Positions 14,054-14,135 of a stretch of DNA of 14,135 nt are shown here, piece by piece. Each line of letters begins with the position of its first letter. Within the stretch, counting starts at the first letter, position 1. Below the pieces are notes generated by a model. It did no database searches and was not told where the DNA came from. It was given only the letters and a program-made list of their open reading frames with translations. The DNA comes from an uncultured Eubacteriales bacterium (GTDB taxonomy: Bacteria; Bacillota; Clostridia; Oscillospirales; Oscillospiraceae), in the NCBI GenBank assembly GCA_902496595.1, contig CABVBV010000045.1, positions 1 through 14,135 of the forward strand, in the 5' to 3' direction. A program made the position numbers and the translations under genes.

Positions 14054-14135
14054 ATGAAGAACACGGAAAAGACGATGGACAAGCTCGTGGCCCTGTGCAA
14101 GAACCGGGGCTTCATCTACGCCGGGAGCGAGATCT
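14054..14135 (+). CDS. glyS: Glycyl-tRNA synthetase, N-terminal part (cut by window end)
   Basis: The first 27 codons, MKNTEKTMDKLVALCKNRG and then FIYAGSEI, match the start of the single-chain, alpha2-type class II glycyl-tRNA synthetase (family pattern KIVALCKxRGFVFPGSEIYGG). This enzyme charges tRNA(Gly) in the cytoplasm. AAGGAG (14037-14042) lies 11 nt before the ATG. It is divergent from the pepS operon, with 173 bp between the start codons. Catalytic motifs lie beyond the window, so the call rests on the N-terminus alone. Confidence 0.85.
   Translation, partial: MKNTEKTMDKLVALCKNRGFIYAGSEI

Overview
The window looks like a chromosomal housekeeping segment of a GC-rich (about 60% by eye) Bacillota, probably a gut-type Clostridia of the Oscillospiraceae/Christensenellales kind. 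The reasons are an RNase Y gene, a long-form HPF, a single-chain GlyRS, a trmN6-like/rsmI pair as in Bacillus yabB/yabC, and many ATA and AGG codons in a GC-rich background. The taxonomic placement is inference. No phage, IS, CRISPR, rRNA or tRNA is visible.

Layout. 1-1042 (+): the tail of a tRNA1(Val) methyltransferase-like gene, overlapping rsmI (16S rRNA 2'-O-methylation) by one base. 1026-4407 (-): a compact run of PHP histidinol-phosphatase, rpiB, a membrane-anchored DUF4015 glycoside-hydrolase-like protein and a pyridoxamine kinase. rsmI and the kinase overlap tail to tail, and the only terminator facing rsmI lies beyond the kinase. 4408-4617: an intergenic region holding a 162-bp element with 16-bp perfect inverted ends. 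4618-7161 (-): a protein O-mannosyltransferase-like GT-C enzyme, preceded by the wreck of a second GT-C glycosyltransferase that has an internal deletion and a frameshift. 7162-7466: a promoter and structured leader for rny (RNase Y, 7467-9008, +), which ends at a bidirectional terminator shared with prmA. 9064-13880 (-): pepS-type M29 aminopeptidase, a membrane-anchored TPR/LRR surface protein, hpf and prmA. 14054-end (+): start of glyS, divergent from the aminopeptidase.

Functionally, most genes serve translation and RNA (RsmI, tRNA methyltransferase, RNase Y, PrmA, HPF, GlyRS), small-molecule metabolism (RpiB, PHP phosphatase, pyridoxamine kinase) or the cell surface (GT39 enzyme, DUF4015 protein, LRR protein). 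I see no defence or biosynthetic system. The points most worth a second look are non-coding: the inverted-repeat element at 4453-4614, the face-to-face promoters sharing a GC palindrome and a possible leader peptide at 13905-13986, and the terminator that would let the rsmI transcript run antisense through the kinase gene. The threefold modular LRR protein and the decayed glycosyltransferase are the notable coding observations.
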